Shown: in pieces, positions 56,355 to 64,000 of the stretch | Position numbering within the stretch: the stretch's first letter is position 1 | How the letters are laid out: each line of letters starts with the position of its first letter | Assembly: GCF_000788395.1 (NCBI RefSeq) | Contig: NZ_CP009888.1 | Coordinates: 1,446,001 to 1,510,000, forward strand | Direction of reading: 5' to 3' | Origin: Pseudoalteromonas piratica | GTDB taxonomy: Bacteria; Pseudomonadota; Gammaproteobacteria; Enterobacterales; Alteromonadaceae | Length of the DNA stretch: 64,000 nt | The notes under the pieces: generated by a model | Told to the model about the DNA's origin: nothing | Databases searched by the model: none | Seen by the model: the letters and a program-made list of their open reading frames with translations, nothing else | Position numbers and translations under genes: made by a program

Positions 56355-57047
56355 TCATGTTGAAAATATGACATCAAACACAGTATAGATTACAGGTAAC
56401 ATTAGAGGCGTCAAGATAGCACTTAAGATTAAGCTGACAGATGCAAACGCACCCATACGTTCATTTACTTCAATAGCTCTCGCTGTGCCAACCGCATGAC
56501 AAGCCGATCCGAGTGCTAGCCCTTGGCTTTGTTGTTGAGTTATACCAAATAACTTGAGTAATGGGATGCCGAGCACGGCGCCAAAAATTCCGACACAAAT
56601 AACCACCACAGCTGATAATGCACTAATACCTGCAAGTTGTTCAGTGACTTCAATTGCGATGGGCGTTGTAACTGCATTGGCAGCCAGGCTGACAACAAGT
56701 TGCTCGCTCGCTCCTAAACTACGTGCTGTAATCATAGCAATCACCGACGAACAGGTGACACCAATAGCGCTACACAAAATATAGCGCCATGTCTCTTTTT
56801 TAATAGTGCGTGACTCTTTATAAAGAGGAATTGCCAATGCAACGATAGCGAGATCTAATAACCAAAAAAATGGCGTGTTGATTTCTGCAAACTTTTGATA
56901 ATCAATATCCAACCAAATCAATACAATACTGATGAATGCAATACTCAACAGAATTGGGTTGCATACACTGTACTTTAGATAATGTGTTTGCAGCCACTTA
57001 AACGTAAAAAAGCACAGAGGTGACAGAATAATTAAAAGTAAACTCAT
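56355..57047 (-). CDS. LrgB family membrane protein (YohK-like)
   Basis: A 230-residue inner-membrane protein with at least six hydrophobic segments. VSLAANAVTTPIAIEVTEQLAG and QGLALGSACHAVGTARAIEVNE are LrgB/YohK signatures. LrgAB and CidAB homologues affect murein hydrolase activity and, in some species, transport small metabolites such as pyruvate or glycolate. It starts 2 bp after the LrgA-type gene, and the pair is followed by the PLD lipoprotein. Confidence 0.92.
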   Translation of the reverse strand: MSLLLIILSPLCFFTFKWLQTHYLKYSVCNPILLSIAFISIVLIWLDIDYQKFAEINTPFFWLLDLAIVALAIPLYKESRTIKKETWRYILCSAIGVTCSSVIAMITARSLGASEQLVVSLAANAVTTPIAIEVTEQLAGISALSAVVVICVGIFGAVLGIPLLKLFGITQQQSQGLALGSACHAVGTARAIEVNERMGAFASVSLILSAILTPLMLPVIYTVFDVIFST

Positions 57048-57049
57048 AA

Positions 57050-57403
57050 CTATTCCTTTTTATGATCTGAAAATAAATAAGTTGCCACTTTTCCAACGAT
57101 AAATAAGGTGCTAACAGTAGCTGCAAGTACTGAGATTATAATTAACAAGACGTTTTCTTTTATTAGATCAAGGTGCTGAATAATGCCGACACCCGCGGGT
57201 ATAAAAAAAAGTGGGAAATACTTAAGCAGCAGGTTTCCAAGCACTTCACATTGCTTAAGTGTAACAATATTTAGTTTGAGTGCGATAAGCAGTACCCCCA
57301 TACCAATAACAGCAGGGGGAAATTTAAAATTTACTAGCTGCAAAAACCCGTGACCAATAACTAAGGCCAACACTAAAATGATGAGACTATAAACGTATTT
57401 CAT
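57050..57403 (-). CDS. CidA/LrgA family membrane protein (YohJ-like)
   Basis: A 117-residue protein with four predicted membrane helices. LVNFKFPPAVIGMGVLLIAL and LLLKYFPLFFIPAGVGIIQH are the LrgA/CidA core motifs. It partners the LrgB-type protein encoded 2 bp downstream; holin-like behaviour is proposed for the family, but a small-molecule transport role is equally possible. Confidence 0.92.
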   Translation of the reverse strand: MKYVYSLIILVLALVIGHGFLQLVNFKFPPAVIGMGVLLIALKLNIVTLKQCEVLGNLLLKYFPLFFIPAGVGIIQHLDLIKENVLLIIISVLAATVSTLFIVGKVATYLFSDHKKE

Positions 57404-57451
57404 ACCACTAGCCTACCATAGCCTTTCGCTTTGTATACTGGTCTTTAGTCG

Positions 57452-58264
57452 TTACCAATTGGCAGAGTTATAAAAAGGCTTTGACTCATCTTTCAAGCGG
57501 TTATTGATTGCTCGTTTTACGTTTTTACCGCGTAAAATTTTAATTTGATTGAGCGTTTCCGCGGCAAGTAGCTTACGTTTATTAAGCATCATGTGTTTTT
57601 GATAGGTGCGTTTGTTAGCGGCTAAAGCATCTGGAGATTTAGCAAGTAATGATGCCTTTAGTTGCTCGCAAGCACTGTCTAAATCATCACATACTTGCGT
57701 AACTAGGTTCAGTGAACGTGCTGTTTTGGCATCAATTGGCTCAGCCAGGTGAGTAAGCATCAATGCTTGATCATAAGGCATTAAGCCTTGTAGCATCACA
57801 CTGCCAGCCATATCTGGAGTGAGTCCCCAGCGCGTTTCCATGATTGAAAACTGCGCATCTTTACTTACTAGGCGAAAGTCGGCACCGAGTGCAATCTGCA
57901 TGCCCCCGCCAAAACAACGACCATGAATTTTACAAATCACAGGTGCTTTTATTGTTTGCCAGCCGATCGTTACGCGTTGGGCTAAATTCGCATTACCTGG
58001 CAACCATTTAAATAGCAGTTTTAGCATTTGTAAGGGGGATCGGCTGATGTTTTTTACATCTAAGCCAGTACAAAAATCATTACCATTGGCTTCAATAACC
58101 ACCAGTCTCAATGACTTTTCTTTTTTAAGCCGTTTAATAATGCTGTCGAGTTGAATAAAGCTGTCAAAAGTGAGTGCATTTAACTTTTCCGCGCGGTCAA
58201 AAACCACAGTGGCAACGCCATTTTCAATGTTTAGGGTGATTAGGTGCTTCATTGTTGTTCTCAT
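57452..58264 (-). CDS. Crotonase/enoyl-CoA hydratase-like protein
   Basis: A 270-residue crotonase-fold protein. VATVVFDRAEKLNALTFDSF is the N-terminal signature; ICKIHGRCFGGGMQIALGADFR is the oxyanion-hole motif with the CoA-binding glycines; FSIMETRWGLTPDMAGSVML holds the second catalytic region. It most resembles the non-hydratase branch with MET-R-GLTPDMAG. Substrate unknown; no fatty acid oxidation genes are adjacent. The start at 58264 has AGG a few bases upstream; an ATG at 58252 (MKHLITLNI) is possible and begins nearer the family's usual N-terminus. Confidence 0.88.
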   Translation of the reverse strand: MRTTMKHLITLNIENGVATVVFDRAEKLNALTFDSFIQLDSIIKRLKKEKSLRLVVIEANGNDFCTGLDVKNISRSPLQMLKLLFKWLPGNANLAQRVTIGWQTIKAPVICKIHGRCFGGGMQIALGADFRLVSKDAQFSIMETRWGLTPDMAGSVMLQGLMPYDQALMLTHLAEPIDAKTARSLNLVTQVCDDLDSACEQLKASLLAKSPDALAANKRTYQKHMMLNKRKLLAAETLNQIKILRGKNVKRAINNRLKDESKPFYNSANW

Positions 58265-58533
58265 CCGACCTGTTGGTGGTTCTGAGATTAACGTGGAATA
58301 TAGTTGCTGTAAAGCGCGTTACTTCACGCTCTGTTCATTTTATTTAGGCAAAATAACAGGCTTTCTTCGTGTTCAATTTTTAACAAGTTAAGTGTCAGTT
58401 AACTAAAATTAAAATATTAAATTACAATTAATTTCCAGTCGTATTATGATTGATTATCAAAAGAATTTATCTAAAAACTCGGCTTTCGAGCTGAAACCAA
58501 AAATTTGCTCTATTTGTGATAAGGGAGAGTTAC

Positions 58534-59721
58534 ATGTTTAAAACCACAGTTAAGAAGGTTAGTTGCCCGACTAAATCGGCTCTGTTTGTTAGTTGTATCT
58601 TGTTAGGGCCAATAGCTTTAACTGGGTGTGGTAAAGAACAAGTAGTGCAAAAAGCGCCAGCTCCGGCCGTTTCTGTTTACACCGTAAACAGCGATTTAGT
58701 AGGCACTTACCGAGAGTTTACAGCACGCACGCAAGCATCTAAAGAAGCTGAAATCACCACTCGTGTACAAGGTGAGTTGATTGAGCGTAAGTTTGTGGAA
58801 GGTTCGAAAGTTAAAAAAGATGATCTTTTGTTGAAAATCGACCCCAGTGAATATCAAGCGTTAGTGGCACAATATGACGCCGATCTAAAGTCAAAAATAG
58901 CCGGTGCGGCAGGTGCATCGCGTGACTTGAAGCGTGGTAAAGAAGTGGCTGAACAAGGATTTATCTCACAGTCAGATTTAGACAAACTAATTACAAATGC
59001 TGCGCAAACGCAAGCAGCTGTTAAGGCCGGTGAAGCGGCTCTGACAAAAGCAAAGTTAGATTTAAGTTACACTGAAATTAGCGCACCATTCGATGGCCAA
59101 ATTGGTCGCGTAAATATTGATGTAGGCAATATTATCAGCCCGCAAAGTGGCGTATTAGCAACGATAACGTCGATTGATCCAATTTACGTTAATTTCTCAG
59201 TTGAGGAAGCGCTTTACACCACTTATTTACAAGAGCACCATAATATTCAAAGCCCTGATCAGGTTCCAATCGATTTAAAAATTCGCCTGCCAAACAACAC
59301 CGAATACGCAGAAGCGGGCATGCTCGATTTTGCAGACACTAAAATTGACAGTAACACAGGTACAGTAGAGCTTAGAGCGACGTTCCCTAACCCTAATGGG
59401 ATTGTTCTACCAGGCCTTTTTGTTAAGTTGATTGCAGAGAGTAAAAATAAATCGCAAATGGCGCTAGTACCTCAAGCAGCGGTACAAGAAAATCAACAAG
59501 GTAAATTTGTACTCGTTGTTGATGAAACGAATAAAGTAAGTACGCGACATGTTGATTTAGGCCGTCGTGTTAATGCCATGTGGGTAGTTAATTCGGGCAT
59601 TAAAGCTGGTGAGAAAATCATTATTGAAGGGCTGCAAAAGGTACGCCCAGGAGTTGAAGTTAATCCAATCGATAAAAATGTTGATGCGATAACCGGTGTT
59701 ATCACAAATAGTGCTGAATAG
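58534..59721 (+). CDS. RND efflux membrane fusion lipoprotein (AcrA-like)
   Basis: A 395-residue periplasmic adaptor. The ATG at 58534 follows AGGGAG; the frame is open from a GTG at 58516 that lies before that site. The lipobox is LTGCGK (Cys at about 32), so it is an AcrA-like lipoprotein. Half-lipoyl GELIERKFVEGSKVKKDDLL, coiled-coil hairpin (about 95-165), second half-lipoyl ISAPFDGQIGRVNIDVGNII, then barrel and membrane-proximal domains. It starts 9 bp before the RND pump gene. No adjacent regulator or outer-membrane channel. Confidence 0.93.
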   Translation: MFKTTVKKVSCPTKSALFVSCILLGPIALTGCGKEQVVQKAPAPAVSVYTVNSDLVGTYREFTARTQASKEAEITTRVQGELIERKFVEGSKVKKDDLLLKIDPSEYQALVAQYDADLKSKIAGAAGASRDLKRGKEVAEQGFISQSDLDKLITNAAQTQAAVKAGEAALTKAKLDLSYTEISAPFDGQIGRVNIDVGNIISPQSGVLATITSIDPIYVNFSVEEALYTTYLQEHHNIQSPDQVPIDLKIRLPNNTEYAEAGMLDFADTKIDSNTGTVELRATFPNPNGIVLPGLFVKLIAESKNKSQMALVPQAAVQENQQGKFVLVVDETNKVSTRHVDLGRRVNAMWVVNSGIKAGEKIIIEGLQKVRPGVEVNPIDKNVDAITGVITNSAE

Positions 59722-59730
59722 GTGATTTAG

Positions 59731-62700
59731 ATGATTAGTAAAACCTTTATTAATCGGCCTAAATTTGCGCTGGTTATTTCAATTGTTATCACACTGGCTG
59801 GTTTAATATCGTTATACCTGTTACCAGTGAATATGTACCCAGAGATTACGCCTCCACAAATCCAAGTGACTGCCGTTTACCCTGGTGCGAGTGCTCAGGT
59901 AGTAGAAGAGTCCGTTATCCGGCCCATTGAAGAGCAAATCAATGGGGTGGAGGATATGCTCTACATTGAATCTACAGCTGCGAATAACGGTACAGCGACG
60001 ATTACTGTGTACTTTAAAGTCGGCACCGACGATGATATGGCACAAGTTAATGTTCAAAACCGGGTGGCATTAGCAGAGGCGGGACTGCCGGAAGAAGTGA
60101 AACGTCAAGGTGTTGTGGTGCGAAAGCAATCCAGCAATATGCTTTTGGGTGTCACGCTTTACAGTGATCAAGAGAACCTCGATGATATTTTCTTAAGTAA
60201 CTACGCTACTAACTATTTAACTGAACCATTGGGCCGTATTCCGGGTGTTGCCAATGCTGAGGTAATGGGTGAAAAAACGTATTCGATGCGTATTTGGTTA
60301 AATCCAAATAAAATGGCATCGCTTGGAGTGACCGTCGCAGATGTACAAAATGCACTAAGAGAGCAAAACTTAATTGTTGCAGCGGGTAAGTTAGGCGCAA
60401 GTCCAGCACCTAAAAATCAACAGTTTGAGTACTCTATTCAAGCGCGTGGCCGTTTAAAAACCCCTGATGAATTTGGTGATACGATTATTCGTGCCACTAA
60501 TGAAGGCAATTTTGTTCGTTTATCAGATATTGGTCGTATTGAGCTAGGTTCTAAAATTTATGGCTTTACTGCTAAATTAAACGGTGACGATACCGCGTTT
60601 TTAGTTATCTACCAATTACCTGATGCAAACGCGACTGAAGTGGCGGCAAATGTTAAAAAAGAAATGGAAATTCTTGCGGAACGTTTCCCAGATGGCCTTC
60701 ATTACAGCATTCCTTATGACACCACAGAGTTTATTAATCGCTCAATTGATGAAGTTGTGGTTACGCTTTACCAAGCGGTTGCTTTGGTTATTTTAGTTGT
60801 ATTTTTATTCTTGCAAAACTGGCGCGCGACGCTTATTCCATCAGTAGCTATCCCTGTTTCGCTTGTCGGTACTTTTGCTTTTATGATGCTAATGGGTTAT
60901 TCGATTAATACCATTACGTTATTTGGCTTAGTGCTGGCAATTGGTATTGTGGTAGATGATGCGATAGTTGTAATTGAAAACGTGGAACGCATCTTAAAAG
61001 AAGAAAAGCTGCCAATAAAAGAAGCGGTAACCAAAGCCATGGAACAAGTGTCAGGGCCCATTGTGGCAACTACCTTGGTACTGTTGGCAGTATTTGTACC
61101 GGTTGGTTTTATGCCGGGCATTACCGGTGAGCTTTATAAGCAGTTCTCAGTAACAATTTCATTTGCTGTACTTATTTCGTCGATAAATGCGTTAACGCTG
61201 AGCCCTGCGCTGTGTACTTTATTACTGAGTGAAAAGGCGATGAAGCCAGTAAAATGGCTTGCACCTGTTGAGCGTGGTATTGAAACGTCAACCAAAAAGT
61301 ACTCTTCAAGCGTAAGCTGGTTGTTAAAGCGCTCTGCTCGTGTGGGTGTTGTTACTGTGTTGCTTTTTGCTGCAACCGGTTGGTTAACAAAAACAGTTCC
61401 CACAGCGTTTGTTCCAGCTGAAGACCAAGGTTATTTATTTGTTGATGTGCAACTGCCTGATGCAGCGGCAAGTGGTAGAACCGCGGAAGTGATGGCGAAA
61501 ATTACAGATGTGATTTTGGCAGATCCTGCGGTGACAGACTTTATTTCTGTTGCAGGTAGCTCGCTATTAGGTGGCCCAGGTTCTAACAATGGATTAGGTA
61601 TTATTATCCTGAAAGATTGGGAAGAACGCACAGCGCCAGAACTTGGTTTACAGCAAATAATTCCGCGCTTAATGGGGCAGCTTTTTGCGATGCCAGATGC
61701 GCAAATATTTGTCTTTAACCCTCCACCAATTCCAGGACTTGGAACGAGTTCGGGTTTTGAATTCAGATTACTGGACAGTGAAGGTCGCGATCCATCTGAA
61801 CTTGCTCAGGTAATGAATGGCCTTATTTATGAGGCGAACCAACGTCCAGAATTGAGCCGTGTATTCAGTACTTTCCGTGCGAATGTACCGCAATACTTCC
61901 TTGAAATTGACCGAGATAAAGCTAAGGCACAAGGTGTAGCATTAAGTGATGTTTTTGTCACACTGCAAGCACAGTTAGGTTCGTTATATATTAATGACTT
62001 CAACCAATTTGGCCGTACTTATCAGGTAGTAATTCAGGCAGAAACCGAGTACCGTAAAGATCCGTCGGATTTAAATAATTACTATGTACGCGCAAGTAAT
62101 GGTGAGATGGTGCCATTAACAACACTTGCTAGCCTTGAACCAATTTTAGGCCCAACCAGCATAAATCACTTTAACTTGTATCGCAGTGCAAGTATTACAG
62201 GGCAGCCTGCACCAGGTTATTCAAGCGGTGAGGCTATTCAGGTGATGCAAGAGCTGTCAGCACAGTTACCGACAGGTTATATTTATGATTGGGCTGGACA
62301 AACGAGACAAGAAATTCAGGCAGGTAATTTAGCACCACTGTTATTTGGTTTAGCGATTATCTTCGTTTACTTATTCCTAGTCGCGCAATATGAAAGTTGG
62401 ACAATTCCATTCTCGGTAATTGCTGCCGTACCACTTGCTATTTTTGGGGCAATGAGTGCGCTTTATGCTGTGGGAATGGCCAATAATATTTATGCGCAAG
62501 TTGGCTTAATATTGTTGATTGGTCTCTCTACCAAAACCGCTATTTTGATTGTCGAATTTGCTATGGAGCAACGCGCTGCCGGCCACAGTATATTTGAATC
62601 TGCACTGAATGCTGCAAGGTTGCGTTTTAGAGCGGTATTAATGACGGCATTCTCATTTGTACTAGGCGTATTGCCACTCGTATTTGCAACAGGTGCGGGT

Positions 62701-62844
62701 GCCGGAAGCCGAGTTAGTTTAGGTTTAACTGTACTTGCAGGGATGTTAGCCGCGACAATTCTCGGTACGCTACTTATTCCAATTTTCTATGCATTAATTC
62801 AAACAATGCGAGAAAAAGTGAAAGGAAAGCTCGCGAGTGAATGA
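59731..62844 (+). CDS. RND multidrug efflux pump, AcrB-like (HAE1)
   Basis: A 1037-residue inner-membrane pump, close to AcrB (1049). FINRPKFALVISIVITLAGL is TM1, GSKIYGFTAKLNGDDTAFL and FPDGLHYSIPYDTTEFIN are porter-loop motifs, and IGIVVDDAIVVIENVERILK contains the proton-relay Asp-Asp pair. NNIYAQVGLILLIGLSTKTAILIVEF is the second conserved relay segment in TM10 with its Lys. It probably forms a tripartite pump with the upstream lipoprotein and a distal TolC. Distinct from the 1109-residue RND at 49499. Confidence 0.95.
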   Translation: MISKTFINRPKFALVISIVITLAGLISLYLLPVNMYPEITPPQIQVTAVYPGASAQVVEESVIRPIEEQINGVEDMLYIESTAANNGTATITVYFKVGTDDDMAQVNVQNRVALAEAGLPEEVKRQGVVVRKQSSNMLLGVTLYSDQENLDDIFLSNYATNYLTEPLGRIPGVANAEVMGEKTYSMRIWLNPNKMASLGVTVADVQNALREQNLIVAAGKLGASPAPKNQQFEYSIQARGRLKTPDEFGDTIIRATNEGNFVRLSDIGRIELGSKIYGFTAKLNGDDTAFLVIYQLPDANATEVAANVKKEMEILAERFPDGLHYSIPYDTTEFINRSIDEVVVTLYQAVALVILVVFLFLQNWRATLIPSVAIPVSLVGTFAFMMLMGYSINTITLFGLVLAIGIVVDDAIVVIENVERILKEEKLPIKEAVTKAMEQVSGPIVATTLVLLAVFVPVGFMPGITGELYKQFSVTISFAVLISSINALTLSPALCTLLLSEKAMKPVKWLAPVERGIETSTKKYSSSVSWLLKRSARVGVVTVLLFAATGWLTKTVPTAFVPAEDQGYLFVDVQLPDAAASGRTAEVMAKITDVILADPAVTDFISVAGSSLLGGPGSNNGLGIIILKDWEERTAPELGLQQIIPRLMGQLFAMPDAQIFVFNPPPIPGLGTSSGFEFRLLDSEGRDPSELAQVMNGLIYEANQRPELSRVFSTFRANVPQYFLEIDRDKAKAQGVALSDVFVTLQAQLGSLYINDFNQFGRTYQVVIQAETEYRKDPSDLNNYYVRASNGEMVPLTTLASLEPILGPTSINHFNLYRSASITGQPAPGYSSGEAIQVMQELSAQLPTGYIYDWAGQTRQEIQAGNLAPLLFGLAIIFVYLFLVAQYESWTIPFSVIAAVPLAIFGAMSALYAVGMANNIYAQVGLILLIGLSTKTAILIVEFAMEQRAAGHSIFESALNAARLRFRAVLMTAFSFVLGVLPLVFATGAGAGSRVSLGLTVLAGMLAATILGTLLIPIFYALIQTMREKVKGKLASE

Positions 62845-62870
62845 TTAACTCGATAATTTAACAAAAATAT

Positions 62871-62900
62871 AAGGCAAAGAAGCACTTCTTTGCCTTTTTT
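62871..62900 (+). terminator. Intrinsic terminator of the AcrAB-like operon
   Basis: A 12-bp stem AAGGCAAAGAAG / CTTCTTTGCCTT around CA, then a T-run. It is 26 bp past the pump stop. Confidence 0.88.
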
Positions 62901-62939
62901 GTTTTGATATAATCAATAAAAAAATTCCTGAGCAAATTT

Positions 62940-63254
62940 ATGACACAAGCAGATCATTTGTGGACCATTGAAGAAGCCACCAACCATGCGTACGAGGTGT
63001 TTTTAGAACTGGCACCTGACAACCTATCTGAACAAGACATTATTGAATTTAACAAGTATCGAGAAGATCTTGGTTTTATTGAAGAAAGTGAGCCTGATGA
63101 ATCGTGGCAAGAGTTTACTGAATTTGAAATTGAGCCAGAGCTTTATATTCAAGTATTAGTTGGTTTGGAATTTGAAAACCAAGATATATTATTTGCCAGA
63201 ATATTGATTAGTCGTGACAAAGCAGCCCCATTTGTACACGTTCTTTGGAAATAA
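62940..63254 (+). CDS. DUF440 dsDNA-mimic protein (YciU/HI1450 family)
   Basis: A 104-residue, strongly acidic protein colinear with E. coli YciU and H. influenzae HI1450: AYEVFLELAPDNLSEQDIIE, then WQEFTEFEIEPELYIQVLVGL and DILFARILISRDK, ending HVLWK. HI1450 is a structural mimic of double-stranded DNA that can bind the nucleoid protein HU. The acidic residues are spaced as in the family. The ATG at 62940 follows GAGCAAATT with only a weak ribosome site. No neighbour indicates its target. Confidence 0.88.
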   Translation: MTQADHLWTIEEATNHAYEVFLELAPDNLSEQDIIEFNKYREDLGFIEESEPDESWQEFTEFEIEPELYIQVLVGLEFENQDILFARILISRDKAAPFVHVLWK

Positions 63255-63375
63255 GAAGAGTTACTCGGTAAGAAATAAATTTGGTAAGTAAAATTACATT
63301 TTCTACGCGGACTTTTTTATCTTATTTAGTTAACGTAACAATTTTAGAAGTGGATAAAGGTTTTAAGAGTTATTC

Positions 63376-64000
63376 ATGCGCTCGGCAGTTGTATTAATTT
63401 GTTTATTCTTTTGCGGTAAGCTTTTTGCTGGTGATCCTGATCCGTTCGAGGATTTTGCCATTTATGGTGAAACACCTGTTGATGATAGATATGAAGAAAA
63501 TAAGGGACGGCTATTTTTTGGCGATGTTGAGCTAGGTTTTATTGTCACTACGGGTAATACCAATACCTCGAGTGCTAAACTTAAATCTAATTTGATGCAA
63601 GATGTCAGTAATTGGCGAAATCAGCTGAAATTTGACTCGCTAGTAAAAAAAGAAAATGAGAACGAAAGCAGTTTATCGGCTGCGCGTTATTTTACCTCTT
63701 TACAAAGTAACTATTTACTTAACGAAAGTAACTCGTCTTTATTTTTATACGGCGATTATGAATATGATAAATTTAGCGGTATTGAAAAGCAGGCGAGTTT
63801 TGCAACTGGTTATGGTTGGCGTTTTTTAGAAGGTAAGAAAAATACCATTGATTTAGATATTGGACCGGGTTTGAATTACCAAGAAACAGAGTCGAAGCAG
63901 TCAAACCTTGGTTACTTAGTGAGGTTAGCGCTGCAATGGGAGCGTATTGTCAGTAAGCGTACTCGTTTTAACCAAGATATCAGTGCCGAACATTCCTTAA
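63376..64000 (+). CDS. DUF481 family outer-membrane protein, 3' end missing
   Basis: Begins at ATG 63376 and runs off the right window edge, with 208 codons visible. A signal peptide is present (residues 1-18, hydrophobic AVVLICLFFCGKLFAG). From about residue 50, LFFGDVELGFIVTTGNTNTS starts the DUF481 domain, a beta-barrel-like fold rich in aromatic strands (YFTSLQSNYLLNES, FLYGDYEYDKFSG). DUF481 proteins include YdiY and other salt-induced outer-membrane proteins. Unlike the copy at 27841 it has only a short spacer before the barrel. The completeness of the protein cannot be judged. Confidence 0.82.
   Translation, partial: MRSAVVLICLFFCGKLFAGDPDPFEDFAIYGETPVDDRYEENKGRLFFGDVELGFIVTTGNTNTSSAKLKSNLMQDVSNWRNQLKFDSLVKKENENESSLSAARYFTSLQSNYLLNESNSSLFLYGDYEYDKFSGIEKQASFATGYGWRFLEGKKNTIDLDIGPGLNYQETESKQSNLGYLVRLALQWERIVSKRTRFNQDISAEHSL

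Overview
The window is a gene-dense, low-GC stretch of core chromosome from a marine gammaproteobacterium. Gene content, the E. coli/Vibrio-like gene order and Alteromonadales-type small families (DUF3545, DUF416, DUF440, a FliL-like protein beside glpG) point to Alteromonadales, most likely Pseudoalteromonas or a close relative. That is inferred from protein resemblance, without a database search. I found no rRNA, tRNA, CRISPR array, insertion sequence, prophage or integron. After start sites are corrected no gap between genes exceeds about 290 bp.

Layout. 1-1366: LPS inner-core heptose genes (partial glycosyltransferase, gmhB). 1601-3870: threonine breakdown (kbl, tdh). 3929-5508: glpE, glpG and a secreted FliL-like protein. 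5677-7084: start of ubiquinone synthesis (ubiC, ubiA). 7230-11013: a leftward block with a 2OG-Fe(II) oxygenase, a LysR regulator, an HD-GYP response regulator and a DUF2721 membrane protein. 11280-13966: an unrecognised coiled-coil protein, a DUF416 protein and rsmD. 14088-18698: the ftsY-ftsE-ftsX cluster and rpoH; FtsY carries a 16-residue repeat expansion. 18773-22200: rdgC and a divergent histidine kinase/response regulator pair. 22273-27075: the thr operon, with a leader peptide and attenuator. 27170-32940: ung, a DUF481 protein, a DUF3545 protein, pgi, tal and yaaA. 32975-39491: a GGDEF protein and two paralogous TPR proteins flanking a GH63-like glucosidase and ada. 39515-48427: srmB/trmN and fldB/xerD-dsbC-recJ-prfB-lysS, with gene order as in E. 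coli. 48510-63254: an HDOD protein, two RND efflux operons (one with a local TetR), a phospholipase D-type lipoprotein, an LrgA/LrgB pair, a crotonase-fold protein and a DUF440 dsDNA mimic. The right edge cuts a second DUF481 protein.

The most interesting signal is regulatory. In front of rpoH (sigma-32) lies a consensus-quality sigma-E promoter (GGAACTT-N16-TCAAA) followed at once by a perfect CIRCE operator (TTAGCACTC-N9-GAGTGCTAA), the binding site of the heat-shock repressor HrcA. This suggests that the sigma-32 gene is activated by envelope stress and repressed by HrcA. Other regulatory structures read directly from the DNA are a Thr/Ile-rich thr leader with its attenuator, the programmed +1 frameshift in prfB, three matching TetR operators around an RND efflux operon, and a strong terminator hairpin sitting directly against the tdh start.
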